Assembly: GCF_900101915.1 (NCBI RefSeq)
Contig: NZ_FNAL01000006.1
Coordinates: 1 to 64,000 of the forward strand
Origin: Psychrobacter pacificensis
GTDB taxonomy: Bacteria; Pseudomonadota; Gammaproteobacteria; Pseudomonadales; Moraxellaceae
Direction of reading: 5' to 3'
DNA: 64,000 bases
Position 1 is the first letter of the stretch; each line of letters opens with the position of its first letter. The notes below the pieces were generated by a model. The model saw only the letters and a program-made list of their open reading frames with translations, did no database searches and had not been told where the DNA came from. A program made the position numbers and the translations under genes. This document shows, one piece after another, positions 35,349 to 45,577 of the stretch.

Positions 35349-36701
35349 CTACTTATAATAATCATCGTTCTTTTTAAGCCACCAATTCATATTGTCTTGG
35401 CGCTTGGCACGAAATGCTTCTAATTTTTGGGCAACCGTTGCATTGTGCTGCCGCGCAGTATCAAGCGCAAAAAGAATCGGCACTGAAGACAATACGCCAA
35501 AGCGTATTTTTGATTTTGGTAAAGCTAAGCCGTCACCAATGTCATCACCGACTAAGGTGCGTGTCACACTGGCATTGACCATCTCCACAAAGCGTCCACG
35601 TCGATTGTCTTCGCCCATCAACTGACGCGGTAGATCATGCAAGGCTTTTGCCAGTGGCTGCCCCGTCTTAAAGTCTAGCTGCTGTATTGATAAGTAGGTA
35701 TACAGCCATTCCCAGCTAGCCGCTTCATCTTTTGGCAGACGCTCTAAATCAACGCCCATCCAGTAGCTGGCAAGATTCCATAAGTGCAAAATACCTTCCG
35801 CTTCCTCAGGGCTAATACGGGCGCCGAGCAGGCGTAGGCCACGCATAATTAACAACGAGAACTGTAAATGGGTGGCAATCATATCGGTTTGGTTAATCGG
35901 CACGCCCCAATAATCGGTATTCCAGCTACCATCAGGGTTATGATGTTGCTCGGCGTTTGGTATCACGCCTGTAGCAGCATTGCCCTTACCTTTGAGCAAG
36001 TTTTGCCGTACCAATGTATGAATCTGACGTACTTTGATGGATTGTCGCCAGCCCTCAGAGCCAATCGCCAATACTTGATCGATAGGTTGAGAGTGATTGC
36101 GCATGCCCATATCTGATTGTGGATGCTCAGACACCGCCAAGATATAGGCATAGGTACGCATGAGCCGTGGTAGCGCATCGTGCATCAACGCGCCCGTCTG
36201 AATGAGTGGTAGTGATAGGGCTGGGATGCTATAACCTGCCATCAGCGCGACATTACGCAGTAGCCAAATGAGCATCAGTGGATAGCGTCGATAGGCGACC
36301 GCACCGATTTGAGCGAGTTTGGGATCGAACCAATCAGGATGACTGCTAAATTGCTCGGTTAGTGCATTAAATGAGGCGTTGGTTGCGAGATCGCTATTTA
36401 GGTCTAGACCATCGCCGCTGCTGATAATCTGTTGTAGGGGCTTTGCAAAGCGGATATTGTTAGCGGCCAAATCATCTGCGAGTGGATCGCCAATATCGTA
36501 GCCGGCGACTATCTCCTCTAGTAGCGCAGGCGAGATAGCAAAGTCTTTTGGTAGTAGATATCGCTTAATCCGCTTTAACACTTGCAAATCACTATGGTCA
36601 TCGATAGCAGTCGTACGCCCATGACGCAAATACAACGCTGTTGATGGATGCTGCGTCTTATTGGTGGGAATATTTGCAGTATTGCTGATTTTCTTATCCA
36701 T
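35349..36701 (-). CDS. Oxygenase MpaB family protein (DUF2236)
   Basis: A 450-residue protein of the DUF2236/MpaB family, haem-binding relatives of latex-clearing protein. Recognisable parts are YLRHGRT near the N-terminus, VRQIHTLVRQ, GVPINQTDMIATHLQFSLLIMRGLRLLG and WMGVDLERLP. Several conserved His/Arg residues in these segments could ligate haem. The start at 36701 (MDKKISN) fits AAAGG upstream; a GTG at 36713 is in frame. The substrate is unknown. Confidence 0.83.
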   Translation of the reverse strand: MDKKISNTANIPTNKTQHPSTALYLRHGRTTAIDDHSDLQVLKRIKRYLLPKDFAISPALLEEIVAGYDIGDPLADDLAANNIRFAKPLQQIISSGDGLDLNSDLATNASFNALTEQFSSHPDWFDPKLAQIGAVAYRRYPLMLIWLLRNVALMAGYSIPALSLPLIQTGALMHDALPRLMRTYAYILAVSEHPQSDMGMRNHSQPIDQVLAIGSEGWRQSIKVRQIHTLVRQNLLKGKGNAATGVIPNAEQHHNPDGSWNTDYWGVPINQTDMIATHLQFSLLIMRGLRLLGARISPEEAEGILHLWNLASYWMGVDLERLPKDEAASWEWLYTYLSIQQLDFKTGQPLAKALHDLPRQLMGEDNRRGRFVEMVNASVTRTLVGDDIGDGLALPKSKIRFGVLSSVPILFALDTARQHNATVAQKLEAFRAKRQDNMNWWLKKNDDYYK

Positions 36702-37034
36702 ATGATCAAACACCTTTATAAGTCAGCTATAAAACAACATTCGTATCGTAAGAGCGATCCATAACCATCACTTATAAGCGTTAATTGATGGACTCAATGA
36801 CTCTCGTTGTCTTTGTATCGTACTGATACGAGATTTTAGGTCACATATTTCATCAGATAAGAACGGCAGTCTTACACGCGCGTCTTTCGCCCTAACGATA
36901 CGGCAGGCACGATGTATTGGATATTCTCGTCTGCCGACATGACAATTATTGCTAATGCTACAGCGGGTTCATTAACAATAATCAACCTTGGCTGAATACA
37001 CATTTTTCATTAAAAGTTTTTGCAGATAATAAAA
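36702..37034. other. Intergenic region, nothing recognised
   Basis: About 330 bases between the MpaB-like gene start and the NhaA terminator. It should contain the MpaB promoter; no ORF, repeat or hairpin stands out. Confidence 0.4.
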
Positions 37035-37070
37035 AGCGACTTATAAGCTAATAGGCTCATAAGTCACTCG
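37035..37070 (-). terminator. Terminator after nhaA
   Basis: On the minus strand GACTTATGAGC pairs with GCTTATAAGTC (one mismatch), followed by GCTTTTTATT. Confidence 0.75.
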
Positions 37071-37078
37071 TTTTGCTA

Positions 37079-38281
37079 TTAATGAGAGCGAGTCAAATCG
37101 ACTGATGTGCCGCTGACATTATCTTTCAAGCTCACTTTGAGCATGATGTAACCTGCGATACCAGAAATGATAGAACCCATGATGATACCCAAGCGCTCAT
37201 CAAACATAGTGGTGTCGCCAGCGAACGCCAAGCTACCAATGAATAAGCTCATGGTAAAACCAACACCGCACAATAGCGCTGCGCCGTAGATTTGCTTATA
37301 GTTCATACCTTTTGGCATGGTTGAGATACCAAGCTTAAAGATTAACCAGCACATAATCATGACGCCCAACTGCTTACCGATAAACAGACCTGCGGCAATA
37401 CCTAGTGGTACTGAATGGAATAATTCAGCAAGACCTGCGCCTTCGAGTGAGATACCCGAGTTGGCAAAAGCGAATATTGGCAAAATACCAAAGGCGACGG
37501 TGTTATGTAGGTCATGCTCTAGCTCTTCAAGCGGAGAGTGCTCAGGATCAGTGCGGTCAAACATAGGAATAAATAGTGCTAAGACCACACCGGCCAATGT
37601 TGCATGGATACCCGATTTGAGCACTGCAATCCACATGATAATACCAATAAGTAGATAAGGCGTGATGCTAGTGACGTTACGACGATTAAGAAGGTACAAG
37701 AATGGCAGACATAGGCCAGCCAAAGCTAACGACTCTAGTGACAACTCACTGGTATAAAACAGAGCGATAATCAAAATCGCACCGATATCATCAAAAATAG
37801 CTATAGAGACCAAAAAGACTTTTAGAGAGTTGGGTACACGGTTGCCAAGAAGGCTCAAAATACCAAGCGCAAAAGCAATATCTGTTGCCGCAGGAATGGC
37901 CCAACCTTTCCAAAACTCAGGCTCATTGTAGTTAAAGAGTAGATAAACAATCGCAGGCATGATCATACCGCCCAGTGCTGCACCAGCTGGTAGGATAATC
38001 TGCTTGACGTTAGACAACTCACCAATCAATACTTCACGCTTGAGCTCAAGCCCGACCAAGAAAAAGAAAACGGCCATTAGACCATCATTGATCCAGTGGT
38101 GAGCATCTTTGGCAATGGCAAACTCACCAATTTGAATGGCAACTGGTGCGTGAATAAAACCTTCGTACCAAACATTAAGAGGGGAGTTGGCAATGATCAT
38201 TGCAGCAACGGCAGCCAGTGCTAAGACGATACCGCCTGCTGCCTCAAATTCAAAAAATGCCTTAATCCTTCGTATTGCCAT
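37079..38281 (-). CDS. nhaA: Na+/H+ antiporter NhaA
   Basis: A 400-residue, twelve-helix antiporter that expels Na+ in exchange for protons. The start was set at 38281 ([17 protein letters not shown]) because AGGA lies six bases upstream; the in-frame extension to 38323 has no RBS. The functional Asp pair is in [17 protein letters not shown], and [15 protein letters not shown] and [13 protein letters not shown] are conserved. It fits a marine or salt-adapted lifestyle. Divergent from a TSUP permease. Confidence 0.96.
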   Translation of the reverse strand: MAIRRIKAFFEFEAAGGIVLALAAVAAMIIANSPLNVWYEGFIHAPVAIQIGEFAIAKDAHHWINDGLMAVFFFLVGLELKREVLIGELSNVKQIILPAGAALGGMIMPAIVYLLFNYNEPEFWKGWAIPAATDIAFALGILSLLGNRVPNSLKVFLVSIAIFDDIGAILIIALFYTSELSLESLALAGLCLPFLYLLNRRNVTSITPYLLIGIIMWIAVLKSGIHATLAGVVLALFIPMFDRTDPEHSPLEELEHDLHNTVAFGILPIFAFANSGISLEGAGLAELFHSVPLGIAAGLFIGKQLGVMIMCWLIFKLGISTMPKGMNYKQIYGAALLCGVGFTMSLFIGSLAFAGDTTMFDERLGIIMGSIISGIAGYIMLKVSLKDNVSGTSVDLTRSH

Positions 38282-38780
38282 ATTATCCTCATCTCCTAAG
38301 TACAATTTACTAAATAATCTCAAATATCCACGCTATTATTCATGACGATATAGCAAGCAGACAAAAACAGTTTCTCACACTCTTATTAATATAGACAATA
38401 AAATACGCTGAAATAACGCCATTAGCCCATTATATCGTCTCAATGATAGTGACATTATAAAGGCGCTGCGATGAGCAAAATAGTTGTAAGTCGTTAAATC
38501 TTTTTAACAAATTGTCCGTTATATGAGAGATTTGGAACGCTATTGGCTAAATCTAGCAGACTTTGTGACGTTTTTGGCTTTTTTTGCGGTTTTATATCTA
38601 TAATGATCGACGCATTATGACGTTATCTCATGTCTTAAGAAGTTTTCAGGGAATTTATCGTCTCATCACTACTACTATCAACAATAGCTATTACCAACGA
38701 TAGTAGTGTCATTAGTAAGTTTTTAGCCTAGTATCTGAGGCTTTCTTTTCTTTTATCACCATATTTTGTAGGTCAGTATT
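38282..38780. promoter_or_regulatory. Divergent promoter region nhaA / TSUP permease
   Basis: A 499-base AT-rich stretch without ORFs. It must hold both promoters. A short dyad of TATCG/CGATA-like repeats occurs near 38665-38705 but no specific operator can be named. Confidence 0.4.
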
Positions 38781-39536
38781 ATGGACTTAACCTTCTCACT
38801 AGAGATTATTTTGATGCTTGCGGCTGTCGCAGCATTGGCAGGATTTATTGATGCGATTGCTGGCGGCGGCGGTCTGTTGACCATACCTGCCATGCTACTG
38901 GCCAATATCCCTCCAGTGCTCACGCTTGGCACCAATAAGCTACAAGCGGCGTCAGGTGCATTGGCTGCGTCTGTTACCATGATAAAAAAGGGCGTCGTCA
39001 AACCGCAGCGTATTAAAGTGGCTATTATTGCCGCGTTTATCGGTTCTGTCTTGGGTACCATTGCGGTGCAGATGTCACCACCTGATTTGCTTGAAAAACT
39101 GATCCCTTTTTTGATTGCCGCTATCGGTATTTATACCTTATTTGCCCCTAGGCTTGGTGAGGTAGAGGCCGCTCCCCGCATATCAGAGGGTAAGTGGCAA
39201 AAAGGGGTGGCCCCGTTGATTGGTTTTTATGATGGGTATATTGGACCCGGCACAGGGATGTTTTTTGCGCTGGGTAATGTGGCACTACGTGGTCGTCAGA
39301 TTATTGAAGCGACAGGCACCGCAAAAGTGTTGAACCTATCGACCAATATCGGCTCACTGATATTTTTTATTTTGGGTGGCAATGTGTTGTGGAAAGTGGG
39401 ATTGGCAATGATGGTTGGACAAACCATCGGTGCCTATTTTGGTTCACATATGGTCGTCAAGGGCGGTAGTAAGCTGATTCGTCCGATGATTGTGCTGGTG
39501 TGTTTGGCAATGTTGACCAAATACGTTTTTGGCTAA
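38781..39536 (+). CDS. TSUP family membrane transporter (TauE/SafE)
   Basis: A 251-residue, eight-helix protein. GFIDAIAGGGGLLTIPAMLLANIPP and LGTNKLQAASGALAAS plus GFYDGYIGPGTGMF and ATGTAKVLNLSTNIGSL are the two half-repeats typical of TauE/SafE (TSUP) permeases, which move sulfite or organosulfonates. Substrate is unknown. AGG precedes the ATG. A terminator at 39565 is shared with the next, convergent gene. Confidence 0.92.
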   Translation: MDLTFSLEIILMLAAVAALAGFIDAIAGGGGLLTIPAMLLANIPPVLTLGTNKLQAASGALAASVTMIKKGVVKPQRIKVAIIAAFIGSVLGTIAVQMSPPDLLEKLIPFLIAAIGIYTLFAPRLGEVEAAPRISEGKWQKGVAPLIGFYDGYIGPGTGMFFALGNVALRGRQIIEATGTAKVLNLSTNIGSLIFFILGGNVLWKVGLAMMVGQTIGAYFGSHMVVKGGSKLIRPMIVLVCLAMLTKYVFG

Positions 39537-39564
39537 ATGAGAGTAACCAAATACGTTATCCAAC

Positions 39565-39597
39565 AAAAAACCTCAGCCAATGTGACTGAGGTTTTTT
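39565..39597. terminator. Bidirectional terminator
   Basis: A perfect 12-bp inverted repeat, AAAAAACCTCAG paired with CTGAGGTTTTTT. Confidence 0.9.
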
Positions 39598-39627
39598 GTT
39601 TTATGAATGTCTATCTAGCAGAGATGA

Positions 39628-41004
39628 TTAGTGGCGACGATCAACGTCATCGTACTCACTACCCATGATGCCATCATTCATGACTTTAGAGAATTCACGC
39701 TCGTTTTCTTCATCGATGTGACCATCGAACACGTCTTTAGCACCAGCGTTAGGATCGTTGTATAGCGCCAGATCCATTTTACCTTCTGATTTTGCTACGA
39801 TAGTTGTCACGGCAGCATCACCGCCCACGTTGACAGCCGTACGTAACATATCAAGGATACGGTCCACACCCAAGATCAAGCCAATACCTTCGATTGGCAA
39901 GCCAACTTGCGCAAATACCATCGATAGCATGATCAAGCCGACACCAGGGACACCAGCCGTACCGATAGAGGCCAGTACTGACATCAAGATAACGGTTAGA
40001 TATTCTGTCACGCCCAAATCAATCCCATAAATATTGGCAATAAAGATGGTCGCTGTCCCTTGCATGATGGCTGTACCATCCATGTTGATGGTGGCACCAA
40101 AAGGAACGGTAAACGAAGCAACTGAGTTATTCACACCCATACGCTTAGTAACGGTACGCAAGGTAATCGGAATAGTTGCGTTTGAGCTTGACGTACTAAA
40201 CGCAAAGATTTGTACTTCGCGCATTTTTGCCAAAAAGGTCTTGATAGATAGACCTGAAGAGACTTTTAGTACAATCATCATAGTAACGAAGAAATGGAAG
40301 ACCAAAGACCCAACCAATACTGCCATATAGCTTAGCAGTGACAAAATTAACTCAAAGCCTAGCTCAGACATCGCCTTGGCTAACAGTGCAAATACACCAT
40401 AAGGGGCTAGGTTCATAATGATGGTCACCATCTTCAAGATGACTTCATTGATAAGCTCTAGACTCTGAACCAAGCCTTTGGCAGGTTTACCCACCATCAA
40501 AATACTGATACCGATTAGAATGGCAAAGAAAATAATCGATAGCATGTCGCCATTTGCCATCGCACTGATGGGATTTGAGGGGATAATGTTTGAGAATACA
40601 TCAAGCAGTGGCGGCGCTGATGCAGCTTCAAACGTGGCTTCGGATTCGATATTCATGCCTTTACCGATACCAAATAGCACACCCAATCCAATCGCCGTTG
40701 CAATAGCAAGCGCGGTTGTCATCATATAGATCATAAATGTTTTGGTACCAATACGTCCTAGCAGACGGATATCACCAATGCCACACACACCGCAAATCAG
40801 TGAGATAAGTACTAAAGGTACGACCAACATTTTTAGCGAGTTAACAAATAGCTTGCCGATAATAGCAAAGACACCATTTGTGATATAAGTATTAACGAAG
40901 CTGCCTTCGCCATTCAATCCTGAGTAGTTTAAAAATAGACCCAGTATGATACCGAGCACCATGGCAACGATAATCTTGCCTGTCAGTCCCATATTTTTCC
41001 ACAT
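39628..41004 (-). CDS. Dicarboxylate/amino acid:cation symporter (DAACS)
   Basis: A 458-residue GltP/DctA-type symporter. The Ser-rich re-entrant loop (FAFSTSSSNATIPITL), the helix-7 NMDGTA motif and the second loop (ASIGTAGVPGVGLIML) are intact. Substrate choice (glutamate, aspartate or C4-dicarboxylates) is not decided. The start at 41004 (MWKNMGLTGK) has AAGGA seven bases upstream; longer in-frame starts up to 41052 are possible. The acidic C-terminal tail is cytoplasmic. Confidence 0.92.
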   Translation of the reverse strand: MWKNMGLTGKIIVAMVLGIILGLFLNYSGLNGEGSFVNTYITNGVFAIIGKLFVNSLKMLVVPLVLISLICGVCGIGDIRLLGRIGTKTFMIYMMTTALAIATAIGLGVLFGIGKGMNIESEATFEAASAPPLLDVFSNIIPSNPISAMANGDMLSIIFFAILIGISILMVGKPAKGLVQSLELINEVILKMVTIIMNLAPYGVFALLAKAMSELGFELILSLLSYMAVLVGSLVFHFFVTMMIVLKVSSGLSIKTFLAKMREVQIFAFSTSSSNATIPITLRTVTKRMGVNNSVASFTVPFGATINMDGTAIMQGTATIFIANIYGIDLGVTEYLTVILMSVLASIGTAGVPGVGLIMLSMVFAQVGLPIEGIGLILGVDRILDMLRTAVNVGGDAAVTTIVAKSEGKMDLALYNDPNAGAKDVFDGHIDEENEREFSKVMNDGIMGSEYDDVDRRH

Positions 41005-41385
41005 ATCCATATCCTTTGTGTGCATAACAGCGCTATAGTCAGTGTCACCCAAATCTATGTGACCGTGTTTGCCAATCTAACTATAATGCGTGTTATGACT
41101 ATTAAGTTCTTGTGATTGTCGCTTGATGTCACATTTTCGAGGACAATATAAAAGAATAGTTAAGGGCACTGCAAGATTTTTTTATCATTTTATTCCAAGA
41201 GAACAATCCCTGTCACAACTATGTGCCCATAAAATAGTGATTATTTATTGTAAACGGTTTGTTTCTGATATGAAACAATATATTCATGAAAGAGTTTTTA
41301 GGGTAAATGGATATATCAAACTATTGATATTAAGCCAGTGTTATCACTTTGATGTCATAAAATACGTTTACATTTTGGCAACTCC
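41005..41385. other. Intergenic region upstream of the symporter
   Basis: About 380 AT-rich bases between the symporter start and the FadE terminator. A 101-codon plus-strand frame (41123-41428) lies here but ends inside the terminator hairpin, lacks an RBS and has no protein-like pattern, so it is not annotated. Confidence 0.5.
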
Positions 41386-41424
41386 AAAAAAAAACCAAAC
41401 TGTCGCGTGTGGACAGTCTGGCTT
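41386..41424 (-). terminator. Terminator after the acyl-CoA dehydrogenase gene
   Basis: On the minus strand CCAGACTGTC pairs with GACAGTTTGG (one mismatch), followed by a nine-base T run. Confidence 0.8.
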
Positions 41425-41496
41425 TTGAAGTTTTATATTTATCGTCATGAATAATCACGATACTCATGAGTTTACGCGTTTGAATTGACCTTTTAG

Positions 41497-44403
41497 TTAT
41501 ACCTTATCATCTTCTTCACGTTCGCGCGGCAGATGCGTCTGATCATCTAAGGTTTGGAGGTGTTTGTCACTTGCGCTTTCGTCGACCTCATCAGGTGGAG
41601 CAATGCGGCGACTGTGGTTGTTACTCATACGCTCATTGAGGTGAGACTCTGCATCACGGTAGCGATGATCAAGCGCTTCGGCTTCAGGATTTGATTTCTC
41701 AAAATTCGCCTGTGACTTGATTTCTTTCACAGTATCTTGCTCACTGACCATTTCTACATCACCATCGCTCTCATAGCCGTGATTAGGATTGGCATCACCA
41801 GTCTGTGGTTCTGTATTTGTCGTATCATTTAACTCATGCGTGACTGGCATCTCACTGTCAGTCGATACGCTACTTTTGTTTTTTACTTCTTTTTTTAGCG
41901 CTGCATAATTTGTTAGTTGATTGACAGCATTTTCGAGCGTATGTGGATTATCGCGCTCTTGAGCTTCTGATAGATGCTTATCAAATACATCGGTCAATAA
42001 TGAATCAAAGCGCATGGCATTGTATTGAATCAGCACTTCTGCCTCTTCTTCAGTGATGCTATCGTTTTGGCTCGCATGTACCACATGGTCTTCGAAGGTT
42101 AGGCCTTCAAAGCTGTCCTGATGTTCTGCCTTTTTAAACTTCTGCCACAGTGGTTCGATCTCAACCAAGGTCTGATAAGCATGCTCCATACGGCCTGTCA
42201 CATCATCTGGGTCGGTATTGTAGTACACCATGGTTTTGAGATAATCGCGGAATGGGTTGGCAGAAAAATCATCCATAAAGGTATCACCCAGCTGACGTTT
42301 TAGCTCATCGCTTGCTGGCGTAAAGATACGGCCACTTGGAAAAGTCACAAAGCTCACCACATTGGCGGCCATACGATTAGGGAAGTTGGCAAAGAAAGAC
42401 ACAAAAGCTTCTTGAATCGTATATAAGCTGTTTTGGAGTGCAACTTTGGCATGTAAACGCTCAGCTTCGGATTTACTACCATGCTCATAAAATTGCAAAA
42501 TAGCCGTCGCGATAAATAAGTGGCTATGAATATCCGCTAAGCGACCAGACAGCATCTCTTTACGTTTGAGATCCCCTGCTAACAGTCCTAACGCCATATC
42601 TGCAGTTAGGGCAAAGCTTGCGCTTAGGCGGTTGATATGCTTGTAATAAGGACGAGTAAAGGCATCAGCAAAACGTGGCGCATTATCACTACCACCGACG
42701 TAACCTGCGATAAAGGCTTTTGCACCGCGATTAAAGGTATAGCCTAAATGCTTGAAGAACAGCGTATCGAACTTTTGGGTTGCCGCTTTTTTATCCTCAC
42801 TCTGTAGCAGTTGCAGCTCATCGAATAGATAAGGATGACAACGCATCGCGCCTTGACCAAAAATCATCAGCGAGCGGGTCAAAATATTGGCACCCTCAAC
42901 AGTGATAGATACAGGAATTGCTTGATAAGGTATCGCTAAGAAGTTACGTGGGCCCATCTGTACGGCACGACCACCAACGACATCCATACCATCATTGACC
43001 ACACTACGCATGGTTTCGGTCGCATAATATTTTGCCATTGCAGTCATGACTGATGGCGTACCGCCTTGGTTTAACCCGCAAGTTACCAAATGACGGAACG
43101 CTTCTAACATATAAGTGTTACTTGCCATGCGACTGGTGGCGTCCTGTACACCTTCAAATTTACCGACTGATATTTTGAACTGTTCGCGAACTTTTGCAAA
43201 TGCACCGACAGACAGATAGGTCATTTCACTGGCTGAGGTCGATAGAGCAGGCAAGGAGATACCACGACCCACGCCCAAGCACTCCATCAGCATACGCCAA
43301 CCGCGACCAGCGTTTTCGACACCACCGATGATGTAATCTAAGGGGATAAAGACATCTTTGCCATCGACCGTACCATTCATAAATGGCGAGCCGATTGGGT
43401 TGTGACGTGGGCCCGTGACCACCCCTTCATGATTGGCAGGGATCAGTGCACAGGTGATACCATAATCGGTTTTGTTGGGATCTCCAAGCAGCCCTTCAGG
43501 ATCATGCATCTTAAAAGCCAAACCCACGACAGTAGCGATAGGTGCTAATGTAATCCAGCGTTTGGAGAAGTTCATACGCAGACCAAGTACCTGCTCGCCC
43601 TCATGCGTGCCATAACAGACGACGCCTGTATCAGGGATCGCACCTGCATCAGAGCCTGCCTCAGGTCCAGTCAAACCAAAGCAAGGTACTTCATCACCTT
43701 TGGCGAGACCCGGTAGCCAGCGCTGTTTTTGCTCGTCCGTGCCATAGTGCATTAGTAGCTCACCAGGACCGAGCGAATTGGGTACCATACAGGTCACTGC
43801 CGCAGTCGGTGAGCGCGACGCGATTTTACTCATCACGCGGCTTTGCGCATAAGAGCTAAATTCTAGACCACCAAACTCTTTTGGAATAATTAAACCTAAA
43901 AAGCCATTACTTTTGATAAATTGCCACGCTTCAGGTGAAAGCTCTTTATCTTTGTGCTGGATTTGCCATTCATCGAGCATAGCGCATAGCGTTTCTACTT
44001 CGTTATCAATGAAGCTTTGCTCTTCCTCTGAGAGCTTTGGATAAGGGTAATTGGCAAAAGCCTCCCAATTTGGCGCTCCCATAAACAGCTCTTTTTCCCA
44101 CCAACTGGTACCAGCATCCAGTGCTTCACGCTCCGTATCACTCATACTAGGCATTGCACCACCCAAAGCCTTATAGACAGGTTTGGTAATGAGTGATTGG
44201 CGCAGTGGAGTGATGAGTAAAACCAAACAAAGCAGCGCGATGGGCACCCCTAAGAGGAGCGACCATGGACTGATAATGGCAGTAACAATGACGGTGATCA
44301 AGGCAACAATACTGCCCGTGACTCGTGATAAGGACAGCAAAAAGATGGCCAAGACCACAGCTAATTGAATGATGACTGCCAAAATAAACAAGCCAATTGC
44401 CAT
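41497..44403 (-). CDS. fadE: Acyl-CoA dehydrogenase, FadE type, with extra C-terminal tail
   Basis: A 968-residue protein; E. coli FadE has 814. It catalyses the first step of fatty acid beta-oxidation. Two hydrophobic helices lie within residues 1-70. The catalytic part includes IPKEFGGLEFSSYAQSRVMSKIASRS, CFGLTGPEAGSDAGAIPD, NFSKRWITLAP and GVGRGISLPALSTS, and the FadE-specific C-terminal domain follows. Residues from about 841 to the end are a hydrophilic, Asp/Glu/Ser/Asn-rich tail that looks disordered and is not part of the usual enzyme. RBS AGGAG precedes the ATG. Confidence 0.93.
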   Translation of the reverse strand: MAIGLFILAVIIQLAVVLAIFLLSLSRVTGSIVALITVIVTAIISPWSLLLGVPIALLCLVLLITPLRQSLITKPVYKALGGAMPSMSDTEREALDAGTSWWEKELFMGAPNWEAFANYPYPKLSEEEQSFIDNEVETLCAMLDEWQIQHKDKELSPEAWQFIKSNGFLGLIIPKEFGGLEFSSYAQSRVMSKIASRSPTAAVTCMVPNSLGPGELLMHYGTDEQKQRWLPGLAKGDEVPCFGLTGPEAGSDAGAIPDTGVVCYGTHEGEQVLGLRMNFSKRWITLAPIATVVGLAFKMHDPEGLLGDPNKTDYGITCALIPANHEGVVTGPRHNPIGSPFMNGTVDGKDVFIPLDYIIGGVENAGRGWRMLMECLGVGRGISLPALSTSASEMTYLSVGAFAKVREQFKISVGKFEGVQDATSRMASNTYMLEAFRHLVTCGLNQGGTPSVMTAMAKYYATETMRSVVNDGMDVVGGRAVQMGPRNFLAIPYQAIPVSITVEGANILTRSLMIFGQGAMRCHPYLFDELQLLQSEDKKAATQKFDTLFFKHLGYTFNRGAKAFIAGYVGGSDNAPRFADAFTRPYYKHINRLSASFALTADMALGLLAGDLKRKEMLSGRLADIHSHLFIATAILQFYEHGSKSEAERLHAKVALQNSLYTIQEAFVSFFANFPNRMAANVVSFVTFPSGRIFTPASDELKRQLGDTFMDDFSANPFRDYLKTMVYYNTDPDDVTGRMEHAYQTLVEIEPLWQKFKKAEHQDSFEGLTFEDHVVHASQNDSITEEEAEVLIQYNAMRFDSLLTDVFDKHLSEAQERDNPHTLENAVNQLTNYAALKKEVKNKSSVSTDSEMPVTHELNDTTNTEPQTGDANPNHGYESDGDVEMVSEQDTVKEIKSQANFEKSNPEAEALDHRYRDAESHLNERMSNNHSRRIAPPDEVDESASDKHLQTLDDQTHLPREREEDDKV

Positions 44404-44765
44404 GACTATCTCCTGTGGGATACTAAATAAAAAGTGTGAAATATAAGAAAATAAAAAGATATGAACCGTTATGATTATTGTTGTGTCTTATAACAAACAG
44501 TTCTATCCATATAATAGTTGGCAGCATAAGTAACCTTGGTGCTGCTAGCAGACTCTTATACTGTATACGGCTAAAACAAAAGCGTACTGCGTCAGCTGCC
44601 ATAGAACAAGCTACTAATATGAAACAGATGTTGATGACTATCAATAGCCAAAGTGCTACGCTGTGTCGATAATATGTATCAGGTATCATACCCAATAGAT
44701 TCTAATGAGTAGGGTTTGCCAAGTAGCTCAAATTTGCTGACCAGTTGAGTGGTCAGTGTCATGAA
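44404..44765. other. Intergenic region upstream of fadE
   Basis: A 362-base gap between the fadE start and the radC end. It should contain the fadE promoter. A hydrophobic 90-codon minus-strand frame (44423-44695) lacks an RBS and looks like an AT-rich artefact. Confidence 0.4.
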
Positions 44766-45449
44766 CTAACCAAAAGGTATCAGATTGCTTTCGGCATAAG
44801 ATAAGGTATCGTTACGTCCAACGATGATATGATCGACCAGTGAGATATCTAGTAGGTCACACGCTTTTTTTAGCTCATAGGTCAGTAGATTGTCAGCAGC
44901 TGAGGGCTTGGCATCGGTATGAGGATGGTTATGCGCAATGATGAGCTGGCTAGCCGCATGGCTTAGTGCGTGCCGGAGTACATGCTTGATACAGACGGAA
45001 CACGATGAGATGCCACCTGTGAACAGTATCTCAAAGTTTAACAGGTTCAACGCATTGTCCAGACAGAGGACAGCAAATACTTCACGATGCTCACCGCGTA
45101 ACTGGGTGCTGATATAATCTTTGACCACTTGCGAGCGCCCAAGTGCTTGCCCCGTTTTTAGCTTACTATCCAGATAACGTGTGCCCATCTCAAGCGATGC
45201 CAATATCTGAGCGTACTTGGCGGGACCGATCCCATGACAAGCAAGAACGGTTTTTTGCGGTGCGGCAAGCAGCTCAGCTAGGCTGCCAAACTGATCGATC
45301 AAATGACGCGCGAGCTCAATCGCTGACTGTGACTGCGTACCCGTACGTAAAAATATGGCCAGTATCTCCGCATCAGATAAGTGAGCGGCACCGAATTTCA
45401 ATAATCTTTCGCGTGGTCTGTCATCCTCATGCCAGTCTTTAATCGCCAT
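44766..45449 (-). CDS. radC: DNA repair protein RadC (JAB/MPN family)
   Basis: A 227-residue protein, full length. The N-terminal helix-hairpin-helix region (LLKFGAAHLSDAEILAIFLRTG, LACHGIGPAKYAQI) is followed by a JAMM domain with HNHPHTDAKPSAAD, a complete metal-binding motif. The start at 45449 has AAGGAG five bases upstream. It is divergent from coaBC, the same neighbourhood as in E. coli. The true cellular role of RadC is unsettled. Confidence 0.95.
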   Translation of the reverse strand: MAIKDWHEDDRPRERLLKFGAAHLSDAEILAIFLRTGTQSQSAIELARHLIDQFGSLAELLAAPQKTVLACHGIGPAKYAQILASLEMGTRYLDSKLKTGQALGRSQVVKDYISTQLRGEHREVFAVLCLDNALNLLNFEILFTGGISSCSVCIKHVLRHALSHAASQLIIAHNHPHTDAKPSAADNLLTYELKKACDLLDISLVDHIIVGRNDTLSYAESNLIPFG

Positions 45450-45577
45450 TGCCACTCCTTAAGAATAAATTGCTAATTGTTATCTGAGGTAAATACGGAA
45501 AATTTTACCCAATTTATCTCATAGTTGTTACTATAAGCGCAATTTTATCTTTTCACTTTTTTATTGATGCTACGCTT

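Noticed and set aside
41123..41428. 101-codon plus-strand frame
   Set aside because: It ends within the fadE terminator hairpin, lacks an RBS and reads as AT-rich noise.
44423..44695. Hydrophobic 90-codon minus-strand frame upstream of fadE
   Set aside because: Hydrophobicity arises from AT-rich intergenic DNA; no RBS and no family match.
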